Position numbers and translations under genes: made by a program. From Candidatus Saccharimonadota bacterium (GTDB taxonomy: Bacteria > Patescibacteriota > Saccharimonadia > Saccharimonadales > Saccharimonadaceae): a stretch of DNA of 16,861 nucleotides. Shown here piece by piece: positions 1 through 6,467 of the stretch. The number at the start of each line of letters is the position of its first letter. The stretch's first letter is position 1. The notes below the pieces were generated by a model. It was not told the DNA's origin and did not search any database. It was given only the letters and a program-made list of their open reading frames with translations. The stretch spans positions 1-16,861 of the forward strand of contig JAGCAL010000079.1 in NCBI GenBank assembly GCA_017652715.1, given 5' to 3'.

Positions 1-38
1 GCAGAAATATCAATAATTTGACCGCGTTTCGTTATCAT
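1..38 (-). CDS. Possible 5' end of a gene running off the left edge
   Basis: An ATG at 38-36 opens a minus-strand frame of 12 codons (MITKRGQIIDIS) that stays open to the window edge. The peptide looks plausibly coding, but there is no Shine-Dalgarno sequence just upstream. Too little is present to name a family. It could equally be chance, because a plus-strand frame through the same bases is also open up to a TAG at 42-44. Confidence 0.25.
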   Translation of the reverse strand, partial: MITKRGQIIDIS

Positions 39-121
39 TATTAGTTTTTTGATTTGCTATTGTCTTAAAACAAGATAATCATAAAATGCATCATTTTACA
101 CTTATCTGGTTTTAAGGTTTT

Positions 122-145
122 GCCCCGAGCCTTGCGGCCCGGGGC
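122..145 (-). other. GC-rich hairpin with GNRA tetraloop after the 101-aa gene
   Basis: The minus-strand RNA can form a 10-bp stem (one G-U pair) closed by a GCAA tetraloop, 16 nt after the stop codon of the 101-aa gene. The bases after the stem are AAAACC repeated, not a U-tract, and the opposite strand has no U-tract either. It is therefore not a standard intrinsic terminator. It may be a 3' end stabiliser or a processing site. Confidence 0.55.
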
Positions 146-160
146 GGGGTTGGAGTAGGC

Positions 161-466
161 TTATCCAGCGTAAACTTCACCACTCCAGTAGTCGACGGTG
201 AACCAACACGCAGTGAAGTCTTCTCCGTACTCCAAAACGAGTTGGAATTTGTATTCAGTTTGTTCGAGCGTGGGGAAGCTGATGAAGTCGGCCCCCATAT
301 CTTCCAGCATTTTGCGCATTTTTTGCGCCGGTTTCTTAACTCTGCTATCAGACAACGGTGAAAATTTTTTGTAATTTTCGTCGTCATCAATGAATATTGC
401 CTTGAGCTGGGTGGCGACTTCTTCGTAGTTGAGGGCGTTGTTACTGGCGTCGAAGATTTTTTCCAT
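161..466 (-). CDS. Hypothetical protein, 101 aa
   Basis: I do not recognise this small, soluble, acidic protein. It has no signal peptide, membrane segment or cysteine-based metal site apart from a single Cys near the C-terminus. The start is well supported: AAGGAGG lies 7 nt before the ATG. The N-terminal half (EEVATQLKAIF) looks helical and the C-terminal half is rich in aromatic residues and short strands (YKFQLVLEYG, TACWFTVDYWSG). A strong sigma-70 promoter sits about 150 nt upstream, and the long leader between can fold extensively. The gene lies alone on its strand, downstream of the broken TrmH-family gene, and a GC-rich hairpin follows its stop codon. The leader suggests post-transcriptional control, but nothing in the protein indicates a function. 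Confidence 0.8.
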   Translation of the reverse strand: MEKIFDASNNALNYEEVATQLKAIFIDDDENYKKFSPLSDSRVKKPAQKMRKMLEDMGADFISFPTLEQTEYKFQLVLEYGEDFTACWFTVDYWSGEVYAG

Positions 467-483
467 GATTTTTCCTCCTTATT

Positions 484-609
484 TTAGGACTGTTTTGCGA
501 CTTGTTTTAGCTATCACACATTAGATAGTCAAAACAAGTCGCAAAATTCCCATAAAGGAAAATTCAGCGTATCCCCTTAATGTTCTATAAGTCCTAATTA
601 TGAACTTAT
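484..609 (-). promoter_or_regulatory. Long structured 5' leader of the 101-aa gene
   Basis: The leader holds a near-perfect inverted repeat: arms 493-515 and 524-546, 21 of 23 positions paired, loop 516-523. Outside it, 484-491 and 590-597 are complementary over 8 bp and could close a multi-branch structure just upstream of the ribosome binding site. The segment at 586-591 can instead pair with 604-609, which would compete with the closing stem. A small TTCC/GGAA hairpin lies at 547-560. This resembles a cis-regulatory RNA, but I cannot match it to a known class. Confidence 0.6.
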
Positions 610-615
610 GTCTCC

Positions 616-644
616 ATTATATCACATATGCTTATTTTTGTCAA
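616..644 (-). promoter_or_regulatory. Sigma-70 promoter for the 101-aa gene
   Basis: On the minus strand, TTGACA (644-639) is followed by a 17-nt spacer and TATAAT (621-616), preceded by TGA as an extended -10. Both hexamers match consensus. The surrounding CTATTGAC and GTGATATAAT are also found in the promoter at 7886-7914. Confidence 0.9.
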
Positions 645-687
645 TAGTTCTTATGCTTTCACTACATTTATCAAACGAAAGCTATAG

Positions 688-1418
688 TTACTTATTATCT
701 ATTTTTCGATTTTCATACATGGCGATAGTTGCGGCCATCGGTAGGCTTAGGCTATCGATGTTTTCTGTTTGTTGAATTTTTATTGGTTTGCAGAAATCCG
801 CAAAATTATCAGGTAGCCCACTTGCCTCATTGCCGAAAATGAGTGAAAATGGTGATTCGATAACTGTTTTTGAAAAATCTGAAGCATTCTTAGCATAAAT
901 GCATAGCGATTATGGTTCGGAAACTCTTTAATATATTCTTCAATATTATCATAGTAATAAATGTTAGTATGAAAAATTGCACCCATTGAAGCACGAATTG
1001 ATTTTGGATTATAGACATCGACGGCAGGACTTACGATAGCGATATTGGTAAAATTGAAACCAATCGCAGAGCGAATAATAGTTCCTACATTACCAGCGTC
1101 AGACGGGTTTACGAGAACGATATGATCTTCGTCGTTTTTTAATTTCTGATATTCTTTTTTAAATTCTGCAATAATAAACGTATTGCCTTTGGGGGCTAAA
1201 ACATTGAATGGTTTACTATTTTCGACAATTTCTATGTTATGCTTTTTGCAAAAGGATATAATTTCTTCAACCTTTTCTGATGTTTTATTGAGACCCGGGC
1301 TTAGAAAAATTCTAGTTAGTAGTTTCGGTGCAGTTTTTATTAATTCAAAAACGAGCGCAATTCCGAGCGCGTATGAAACATCTGAATCGTTTTTGTAATG
1401 GTTGATTTTCATGGTCAT
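688..1418 (-). pseudogene. TrmH/SpoU-family RNA 2'-O-methyltransferase, frameshifted
   Basis: SPOUT enzymes of this family transfer a methyl group from S-adenosylmethionine to a ribose 2'-OH in tRNA or rRNA. The first part carries family motif 1 (NPSDAGNVGTIIRSAIGF) and the NPKSIRASMGAIFH stretch. The original frame then turns to nonsense and stops at 780. In the neighbouring frame the expected C-terminus continues with FGNEASGLPDNF and IQQTENIDSLSLPMAATIAMYE (motifs 2 and 3, which form the SAM-binding knot) and ends at 688. Restoring one base in the T-run at 890-891 joins the halves into about 243 aa, with the local peptide becoming AFMLKNASDF. It is either a recent pseudogene or a sequencing error. 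ATG 1418 has a weak AGAG ribosome site and a -10 (TATAAT, 1438-1433) only 14 nt upstream. The exact RNA target cannot be told from sequence. Confidence 0.85.
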
Positions 1419-1432
1419 ATTTCTCTGTTAGT

Positions 1433-1438
1433 ATTATA
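1433..1438 (-). promoter_or_regulatory. -10 box of the TrmH-family gene
   Basis: TATAAT on the minus strand lies 14 nt before the ATG at 1418, which predicts a leader of only about 8 nt. No good -35 is seen at the usual spacing. On the plus strand the overlapping TATTAT could serve a rightward transcript. Confidence 0.5.
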
Positions 1439-1450
1439 GCATAAAAAGAG

Positions 1451-1519
1451 ATGGGGATTGACGTGGAACTAATTCCGATGAGTAATAAAAATGGCATGCA
1501 TATGCTTGATGCAACTTAG
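1451..1519 (+). CDS. Possible 22-aa small ORF
   Basis: This short plus-strand frame (starting MGIDVELIPMS) lies in the gap between two minus-strand genes. AGAG directly precedes the ATG and a TATTAT lies at 1432-1437. GCAAC (1511-1515) can pair with GTTGC (1537-1541), followed by TTTTTT, which would make a weak terminator. It may be a microprotein, a degraded gene remnant or chance. I do not recognise the peptide. Confidence 0.2.
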   Translation: MGIDVELIPMSNKNGMHMLDAT

Positions 1520-1545
1520 AAGGTTAACCAGTAGCTGTTGCTTTT

Positions 1546-2325
1546 TTAGTAATATCCGCCGTCGATATTGACTATTTCTCCGTTTATATAGCTGGCATTA
1601 TCGCTTGCTAGAAAAGCAATCGTTTTTGCTATTTCGCTTGGATTTGCGAACCTTCCAACATAAATCTTTGCCGTTTCTTCTTCTATATAGTTTTTTGGGA
1701 GGTCTTTGTTCATGTCCGTGTCGGCCCAACCAATTGCGATAGCATTGACTCTGATATTTGGTTTAAATTGGAGCGCTAGATCTCTAGTTAAGCTTTGTAA
1801 GCCGATTTTCGAAATATTATAATCTATGCTTTCGGGGGCTACTACCTTTGTTCCGTTAGTCGAAGAAATGTTGATAATCGAGCTACCTTTTGGCATGTAT
1901 TTTGCGGCTTCTCTTGACATCAAAAAGGCGCCTACTACATTAACTCTAATGGTATTTTCAAATTCGGGTATAGTTACTTTGTCAATTTCTCTGTCAAAAA
2001 CTATGCCGGCACAATTAACGAGGACATCTATTTTATTAAATTTTTCAATGGTTTTCGTAATGAGGTTTTTTACTTCTAGTTCGTTTGATATGTCTGCTTC
2101 AACTACGAGTGCTTGCACATTGTATTCTTTTTCTATAAGCTGTTTTAATTCTTCGGCATCCTTTTTGTTATTAAACTCAAATTCACCGTCTATGAATTTA
2201 AGTTTGGCTTCTTTGTCGCTATCGATATAATTAATGATTACGTTATAACCTTGTTTGGCGAATTCAATAATCGTGGCTTTTCCTATGCCGCGAGAACTTC
2301 CTGTTACTAAAGCAACTTTTTGCAT
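1546..2325 (-). CDS. Short-chain dehydrogenase/reductase (FabG-like SDR)
   Basis: This is a classical SDR of about 259 aa, predicted to be a cytosolic NAD(P)H-dependent oxidoreductase. Visible motifs are the Rossmann glycine motif TGSSRGIGK (residues 8-16), NCAG (104-107), the catalytic Asn in VNV (129), Ser in ISS (about 154) and the YNISK pair Tyr169/Lys173. The end (ASYINGEIVNIDGGYY) is the usual SDR tail. I start at the ATG at 2325 because AGGAGA precedes it at normal spacing; the upstream in-frame ATG at 2349 has no such site. Residues 34-60 form a lysine-rich insertion compared with typical FabG. It could be a 3-oxoacyl-ACP reductase, but no fatty-acid synthesis genes are nearby, so the substrate is unknown. 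It stands alone between a broken gene and a divergent orphan. Confidence 0.93.
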   Translation of the reverse strand: MQKVALVTGSSRGIGKATIIEFAKQGYNVIINYIDSDKEAKLKFIDGEFEFNNKKDAEELKQLIEKEYNVQALVVEADISNELEVKNLITKTIEKFNKIDVLVNCAGIVFDREIDKVTIPEFENTIRVNVVGAFLMSREAAKYMPKGSSIINISSTNGTKVVAPESIDYNISKIGLQSLTRDLALQFKPNIRVNAIAIGWADTDMNKDLPKNYIEEETAKIYVGRFANPSEIAKTIAFLASDNASYINGEIVNIDGGYY

Positions 2326-2407
2326 ATTTATTTCTCCTGACGTAATCATATTATTTAGAGGGTTGGTTTAGAAATACAAGATTTCGATTTTTAAATTCAT
2401 AACCAAC

Positions 2408-2435
2408 TTGTGACATCTGTTATTATAGATATAAT
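2408..2435 (+). promoter_or_regulatory. Promoter region of the 244-aa gene
   Basis: TTGTGA (2408-2413), a 16-nt spacer and TATAAT (2430-2435) form a plausible sigma-70 promoter. A second -10-like TAGAAT lies at 2453-2458. The gap is AT-rich and also carries -10-like hexamers on the minus strand for the divergent SDR gene. Confidence 0.5.
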
Positions 2436-2475
2436 TATAGCATAATCTATGGTAGAATGATAAAAAAGGAGGTGA

Positions 2476-3210
2476 ATGGGAAGATCGTTGGAATTGGGTA
2501 GAAGGAGTAGGGATCCTGAGGGTATTGCTGACTATGCGAACAAACATAACTATGCTGATGCGCCAAAGACTTTTAAAGAACATATGGCAGAGCTTAAAGA
2601 CTTATTATCATCGTTGCCAGTCGAAGAGAATGATGCTGCTAGTAGTGATGGTGAAAAACACGAGCGGGATGTTAATGAGGCTAGAGAGGCGGTTTTGGAG
2701 ACTTTCGATAGGGGTAATAATCCAGATGATGAACGGATTACTAGTTGCAGAAACAGGGTATTCGAATCAAATTTTGGTCCTAAGTATAATGATGAGCCTA
2801 ATGTTTTTAGAACTAAGGAAACTTCGGTTTATAGAATTACTGGTATAGACCAAATAGCAGATATTGTAAATTGTGGCTACGTAAGACCCAAGGAGGGAAA
2901 GCTTAAAGGCGGACATGAGAATGAAATATTTTGGTCGGTTGGTGGTGAAAAACTAAATTTTATAGATAAAAGACCTATTCTAGAAACATCCGTTGGCACC
3001 GTTAAAGACGGGCAAATTGGTGCACTTTCATTAGACGATTTGACCGCCGTTTGGATACTCGATAGCGAAAGCGGTAAAAGAGAGAACAAGCTTAATACGA
3101 TAAAAGGCATAAAGGGACTTATCGGTAAAGATGGGCAGATTAGTGTCGAAGAACTGGAAGAGAAAATTAAAAACGGAATAAGTCTAGCCGATATTTCTGC
3201 TACTTTTTAA
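2476..3210 (+). CDS. Hypothetical protein, 244 aa, faintly ADP-ribosyltransferase-like
   Basis: This is a soluble orphan without a signal peptide. Residues 1-115 are charged, mostly helical or disordered. Residues 117-200 form a compact alpha/beta segment: YRIT (119-122), a helix, GYVR (134-137), a glycine turn, EIFWS (150-154) and RPILE (166-170). The order Arg-turn, aromatic-Ser, later Glu recalls the R-S-E layout of ADP-ribosyltransferase-fold toxins and modifiers, but the similarity is weak and the assignment is speculative. The C-terminal tail carries EELEEKI and looks helical. The ATG is preceded by AAGGAGGTGA with only 3 nt after GGAGG, a tight spacing also seen before 14297 and 14891. 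Residues 31-37 (KTFKEHM) resemble KSFSEHM in the 653-aa orphan at 7966. Confidence 0.8.
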   Translation: MGRSLELGRRSRDPEGIADYANKHNYADAPKTFKEHMAELKDLLSSLPVEENDAASSDGEKHERDVNEAREAVLETFDRGNNPDDERITSCRNRVFESNFGPKYNDEPNVFRTKETSVYRITGIDQIADIVNCGYVRPKEGKLKGGHENEIFWSVGGEKLNFIDKRPILETSVGTVKDGQIGALSLDDLTAVWILDSESGKRENKLNTIKGIKGLIGKDGQISVEELEEKIKNGISLADISATF

Positions 3211-3264
3211 TATTAATGTTTTCTCATTTTGGTTTTGGTAACTGGATTTTGATTGGGAAGATAG

Positions 3265-3321
3265 TTTAAAGAGACTATTGGGTGCGATGGAATTTTTGGT
3301 TGTAGGGTAGTATAATTAATA
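3265..3321 (+). promoter_or_regulatory. Promoter repeat, copy 1 (zinc-ribbon gene)
   Basis: A 57-bp stretch ending in TATAAT (3311-3316) matches 6463-6519 at about 48 of 57 positions. The first 32 bp differ at only two positions, the spacer is divergent and the -10 is identical. TGGAAT lies exactly 17 nt before the -10 in both copies in place of a consensus -35. This pattern suggests a regulator site upstream. Confidence 0.75.
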
Positions 3322-3348
3322 TAGATTTTAAGATAAAGGAAGGATTCC

Positions 3349-3642
3349 ATGTCTATATTTGATAAAATGATGGATAGAAATATGGAGAGAGCAAAGAAAA
3401 TGCAGAAGAAAATGCTCGATATGCAGGAGGAGATATATAACGAGAACGGAGAGCAGATTGAGCGAGTAAATAAAAAATCTGCAGAGCTTGGAGCTTCTGG
3501 TACCAAGGTTCATTATGGAGCTGTAGCGAGCGGTATCAAGGAAGGGCTTAGTGATGTACCCGAAAAGTATTGTAGTGAATGCGGTGAGAAAATTAGTGTA
3601 ACGGCAAAATATTGTAGTGAATGTGGCGCCAAGCAAAAATAA
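3349..3642 (+). CDS. Small zinc-ribbon protein, 97 aa
   Basis: The N-terminal half (residues 4-45) is a charged helix rich in Met, Lys and Glu, probably a coiled coil. After a short linker the C-terminus carries two nearly identical CSECG knuckles (Cys75/Cys78 and Cys89/Cys92), which make a zinc ribbon of the type found at the ends of many small bacterial proteins. The two knuckles are also alike at DNA level, which suggests an internal duplication. There is no membrane segment. AAGGAAGG precedes the ATG by 5 nt. Expression is from the repeated promoter at 3265-3321, shared in type with the peptidase S51-like gene. The role is unknown; a structural or nucleic-acid/protein-binding adaptor is possible. 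Confidence 0.85.
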   Translation: MSIFDKMMDRNMERAKKMQKKMLDMQEEIYNENGEQIERVNKKSAELGASGTKVHYGAVASGIKEGLSDVPEKYCSECGEKISVTAKYCSECGAKQK

Positions 3643-3680
3643 TGGCGATTTGGTTAGAAGTGGTACTTAAAGAAGCTAAC

Positions 3681-3695
3681 TATGTGGCGTATAAT
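3681..3695 (+). promoter_or_regulatory. Promoter with TATGTGG motif, leaderless start
   Basis: TATGTGG (3681-3687) precedes TATAAT (3690-3695), and the ATG of the metallopeptidase follows after 6 nt. Transcription should therefore begin at or next to the start codon. No Shine-Dalgarno sequence is present. Confidence 0.65.
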
Positions 3696-3701
3696 TGAAA
3701 T

Positions 3702-4889
3702 ATGGAAAATAAGAATAAGGTTCAGGATAGTGTAGAAGAGTCGCAAGAGGGGGGGTGGGACAGTATGGGGGATTGGAGCGAAGTACATCCTTTTAAATCT
3801 AACCAAGAATCTAGATTACCAGATGGAGAAGAAAGTGATTCTAGGCTCGCAAGAATCCGACAGAAACAAGTCGAATACCTTAGATCCTTAGAAGACTTAG
3901 GAGAAAAATATGAGCCAACACTGGAAGACCTGGATGAGTTTTATGCGGACGAAGGTTTTTATGAGAGCGATGAGTATAAAAAATATAAAGAGGAAAAATT
4001 CGAGAGACTAAAGGGTAAATACGCTGATGTTTTTGATCCTTCTGATGAAAGCATACAGTTTAAGCTAGACCCTTTTCTTAAATCAATTGAGGATGATGTA
4101 GATAAGCTTATGGGGCTTGGTGCTAGGATGGAAAAGGGCGGCTATAAAGAGCGTGATGTAAAAAAAATAATGGAATTTTTTGCAGATAAGTTTGGTATAA
4201 CAGACGTTCCTGGTGTAAAGTTAGTCGGTGATGGAGGTGCCAGCGATGAAAAGACTAGAGGGCATTACGATAGAGCTAATCACGAAGTGATGGTTTTGAT
4301 TGACAAGACTAGGACGGTGGCAGATTTAGTTCATGTAATTGCGCATGAAATGTGGCACGCATACCAAGTTTTGCATGAAGCTGACGAAGAGGGGTATCAA
4401 GTTAATTTCGCTTATTTTCGCGAGCCTTCCGTAGATTATAATGCGTATCGTAATCAGTTGGTAGAAAAGGAAGCTTTTTATGTGGGCGATACTGTGGGTG
4501 AGTTGTATAGGCGTGTTGATTTAGAAGAGCATCCAGAGAAAATTCCTGCGCTAAGTAAGAAATATAGGGAATATTGCCTCGGCGACTATGACCCGAATGA
4601 GACTGAAGACGGTATAGATCTCGAGTATCTTTGTCTTGCTGATAGTGAATACGAGCGATATATGAGCGAGAGTTTAATAGGAAATAAAAGAAAAATATTT
4701 GAATTGAATGATGAGTATGAGATATGGGCATCAAGAGCTGATCCGTCTGAGGTTTGGGAGGGAACGGATTATAGGGCTCTAATTATTGCTCACAAAGAGT
4801 ACGAACGACTTAATGATGAGTCTAGAGACGGTCGTAAGAAGAGCGCTCCGGGCATTTTTGAAAGGATATTTAGAAGGGAGAAAAAATGA
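3702..4889 (+). CDS. Soluble HExxH zinc metallopeptidase-like protein, 395 aa
   Basis: Residues 215-219 read HEMWH within VIAHEMWHAYQ, the classical zinc-binding helix (two His ligands and the general-base Glu216). A second helix, QLVEKEAFYVGD, supplies a likely third ligand (Glu255 or Glu257), giving a gluzincin-type arrangement. The first 130 residues are very acidic and charged with coiled-coil character; the segment before HExxH has the strand pattern normal for such domains (HEVMVLIDKTRTVADLVHVIAHE). The end is basic (FERIFRREKK). No signal peptide or membrane span is visible, so it is either cytosolic or exported by a non-Sec route. The gene appears leaderless and its stop overlaps the next start (ATGA at 4886-4889), so the two are translationally coupled. 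Substrate unknown. Confidence 0.85.
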   Translation: MENKNKVQDSVEESQEGGWDSMGDWSEVHPFKSNQESRLPDGEESDSRLARIRQKQVEYLRSLEDLGEKYEPTLEDLDEFYADEGFYESDEYKKYKEEKFERLKGKYADVFDPSDESIQFKLDPFLKSIEDDVDKLMGLGARMEKGGYKERDVKKIMEFFADKFGITDVPGVKLVGDGGASDEKTRGHYDRANHEVMVLIDKTRTVADLVHVIAHEMWHAYQVLHEADEEGYQVNFAYFREPSVDYNAYRNQLVEKEAFYVGDTVGELYRRVDLEEHPEKIPALSKKYREYCLGDYDPNETEDGIDLEYLCLADSEYERYMSESLIGNKRKIFELNDEYEIWASRADPSEVWEGTDYRALIIAHKEYERLNDESRDGRKKSAPGIFERIFRREKK

Positions 4890-5191
4890 AATCAGATGAG
4901 CTTTTGGAAAAATATCTTAAGACGGAACTTAAGATGTCCGGCGTGATTTTGTTTATGACGGTGGAAAAATTAAAGAAGTATGATGATATTTATAATGAGT
5001 TTTGTCGTTGGCTAGAGAATCGTAACTATGATATAGACAATCCGATTGTGGTTGCTGGGTATACTGCAAAACAAATTCATGAGCTTAATCCGGGATTTGA
5101 GGGGATTGGAGTTTATAATTTTATGATTACGCTTAGAGATCACCCTGAGCGAGCGAAAAAATATATAGAATCTGGGTTTAAGGAGCTGTAA
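4886..5191 (+). CDS. Hypothetical protein coupled to the metallopeptidase, 101 aa
   Basis: I do not recognise this small soluble protein. It overlaps the metallopeptidase stop by 4 nt (ATGA) and shares its transcript; GGGAG about 9 nt upstream can serve as ribosome site. It has no membrane segment. The N-terminal half is helical (DELLEKYLKTELKMSGVILFM, then KKYDDIYNEFCRWLENRN). The C-terminal half has GYTAKQIHELNPGF and a helix ending RDHPERAKKYIESGF. The tight coupling suggests a role connected to the protease, such as binding, inhibition or presenting a substrate, but this is inferred from position only. Confidence 0.8.
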   Translation: MKSDELLEKYLKTELKMSGVILFMTVEKLKKYDDIYNEFCRWLENRNYDIDNPIVVAGYTAKQIHELNPGFEGIGVYNFMITLRDHPERAKKYIESGFKEL

Positions 5192-5275
5192 TTCTCCAAA
5201 GTTGCATTACGAAAGGTGGGTTTGAAGCTTATGTTGAATTTATGATTATAATATGAACAGAGTGTTGTAAAATGC

Positions 5276-5281
5276 TATAAT
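5276..5281 (+). promoter_or_regulatory. -10 box before the deoxyribosyltransferase-like gene
   Basis: TATAAT lies 33 nt before the chosen ATG. A second TATAAT lies just upstream at 5247-5252. No consensus -35 is seen at 17 nt. Confidence 0.45.
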
Positions 5282-5314
5282 GGTTTTGTGGAAGTAAATA
5301 GTGAGGGGAATGAT

Positions 5315-5692
5315 ATGAATTCAAAGCGCAAAATTTATTTGGCACATTCGACTGATATGGATTATGTAAATGAGTTATATAAGCCGTTAGAGGATAGCGA
5401 TATTTCGTTACGGTATGATATTATTTTGCCGCATAAGGCTTCTAATACGATAAGCAATACGCGGGAAGACTATAGTAAGGTTGATATTGTGATTGCGGAG
5501 TGTAGTAAACCATCTACCGGTGTAGGAATAGAGCTTGGGTGGTTTTATGATGACGGAAAGCCGATTTATTGTTTTATAAAATCTGGATTGAAATTAAGTA
5601 ACGCTGCCCTCTCGATTGCTAAGGAAGTAATTGAATATAAGGACGGGGAAGATTTTGTAAATAAGGTAAAGGCTATTATTGAGAAAAATTAA
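5315..5692 (+). CDS. Nucleoside 2-deoxyribosyltransferase-like protein, 125 aa
   Basis: The fold signature is that of the NDT/COG3613 group: an N-terminal strand (KIYLAHS), a variable helix, a strand (VDIVIAECSKPSTGVGIELGWF, residues 56-77) and a terminal helix. The PSTGVGIELG motif places Glu73 where the family has its catalytic Glu in a G-x-x-E-x-G context. These enzymes move deoxyribose between bases or cleave nucleosides, a salvage step; some relatives instead sense nucleotides. I start at ATG 5315, preceded by GAGGGG; the GTG at 5288 adds nine unlikely residues. The gene ends 1 nt before the HAD phosphatase start, so the two form a coupled pair, plausibly in nucleotide salvage or house-cleaning. 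The substrate is not shown by sequence. Confidence 0.75.
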   Translation: MNSKRKIYLAHSTDMDYVNELYKPLEDSDISLRYDIILPHKASNTISNTREDYSKVDIVIAECSKPSTGVGIELGWFYDDGKPIYCFIKSGLKLSNAALSIAKEVIEYKDGEDFVNKVKAIIEKN

Positions 5693-5693
5693 T

Positions 5694-6467
5694 ATGGATG
5701 AGTTAAAGCTAAGTTCGGCGCATGAAGGAGTGGGCGGGAAAATTTTGTTTTCTGATTTTGATGGTACGCTCTATTTTAGGGACGAGATAGAAAAGACGCG
5801 AGCTAATATCGAGGCAATACGAAAATGGCGGAGTCTTGGTCATCAGTTTTGTATTACGACTGGCCGTAGTTATAAATCGGTTACGACCGAGCTTCCGCAG
5901 ATTCGGGAACTCTGTGATTGTTACATTGTTGATAGCGGCTCGATTGTGATGTCTAAAACTGGTGAGTTGCTCCACGTTTTTTATTTTAAGCCAGAAGTTG
6001 TTTCAGAGTTAATAGAGTTTTCAAAGGGTTTTTCGGAGGTTCCTGTGCCGTTTTACTATACTCCGGATTCTGAAAATATTGATTATAAAACTGAAGGGGT
6101 GACGAAGCTTAGGTTTTGGTTTAAAGATCCGAGTTTACTGGAGGAAGCTACTACTAGAATTAATAATTCTTTTCCAGTCTCGGCTATTTTTCAAGAGGTT
6201 ATATCTAATAAAAAAGAGCTTTTGGGGCTTCAGGGTTTTATAGAAATTATTCCATTAGAATCTGGTAAAAGTAATGCTATAAGATTTTTGCAGGGGCTTA
6301 GGGGGATTTCTACTGATGATATTATTACTGTTGGTGATGGCTTAAATGATTTAGGTATGATTCGAGATTTTAATGGTTTTGCGATAGAGGGTTCGAAGTT
6401 ATCTAATATTTACCCGGAATTAAAGACCGTTTCGACTGTTGCGTCTTTGACTTTGAAGATGATTTAA
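5694..6467 (+). CDS. Cof-type HAD-IIB phosphatase, 257 aa
   Basis: This is a complete haloacid dehalogenase-superfamily hydrolase. Motif I is DFDGTL (Asp21 nucleophile, Asp23 acid/base), motif II is ITTGRS, a Lys lies in ESGKSNAI (motif III) and motif IV is GDGLNDLGMI (residues 214-223) with the magnesium-binding Asp215 and Asp219. A cap domain sits between motifs II and III, as in the IIB/Cof class. Such enzymes dephosphorylate sugar phosphates, nucleotides or pyridoxal phosphate; the substrate here is unknown. I choose ATG 5694 (1 nt after the previous stop, coupled) rather than the TTG at 5679, which lies inside the upstream gene. Its stop codon lies within the promoter repeat that drives the next gene. 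Confidence 0.92.
   Translation: MDELKLSSAHEGVGGKILFSDFDGTLYFRDEIEKTRANIEAIRKWRSLGHQFCITTGRSYKSVTTELPQIRELCDCYIVDSGSIVMSKTGELLHVFYFKPEVVSELIEFSKGFSEVPVPFYYTPDSENIDYKTEGVTKLRFWFKDPSLLEEATTRINNSFPVSAIFQEVISNKKELLGLQGFIEIIPLESGKSNAIRFLQGLRGISTDDIITVGDGLNDLGMIRDFNGFAIEGSKLSNIYPELKTVSTVASLTLKMI

Noticed and set aside
112..390. Minus-strand frame overlapping the 101-aa gene
   Set aside because: Its product is Pro/Arg/Ser-rich low-complexity text without a start signal, while the overlapping frame has AAGGAGG and a promoter.
493..546. Long inverted repeat as a MITE or insertion-sequence end
   Set aside because: There is only one copy in the window, no target-site duplication was seen, and it lies between a consensus promoter and a ribosome site.
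890..891. Programmed ribosomal frameshift in the TrmH-family gene
   Set aside because: There is no slippery heptamer or stimulating structure, and this family is not known for recoding; a simple deletion explains it.
1826..2230. Open plus-strand frame of 134 codons inside the SDR gene
   Set aside because: It is antisense to a gene with complete SDR motifs, has no family signature and no ribosome site; it is a by-product of the coding strand.
4402..4734. Open minus-strand frame inside the metallopeptidase gene
   Set aside because: The composition (many His, Tyr, Ser, Arg) is typical of an antisense shadow, and the plus strand has the zinc-site gene.
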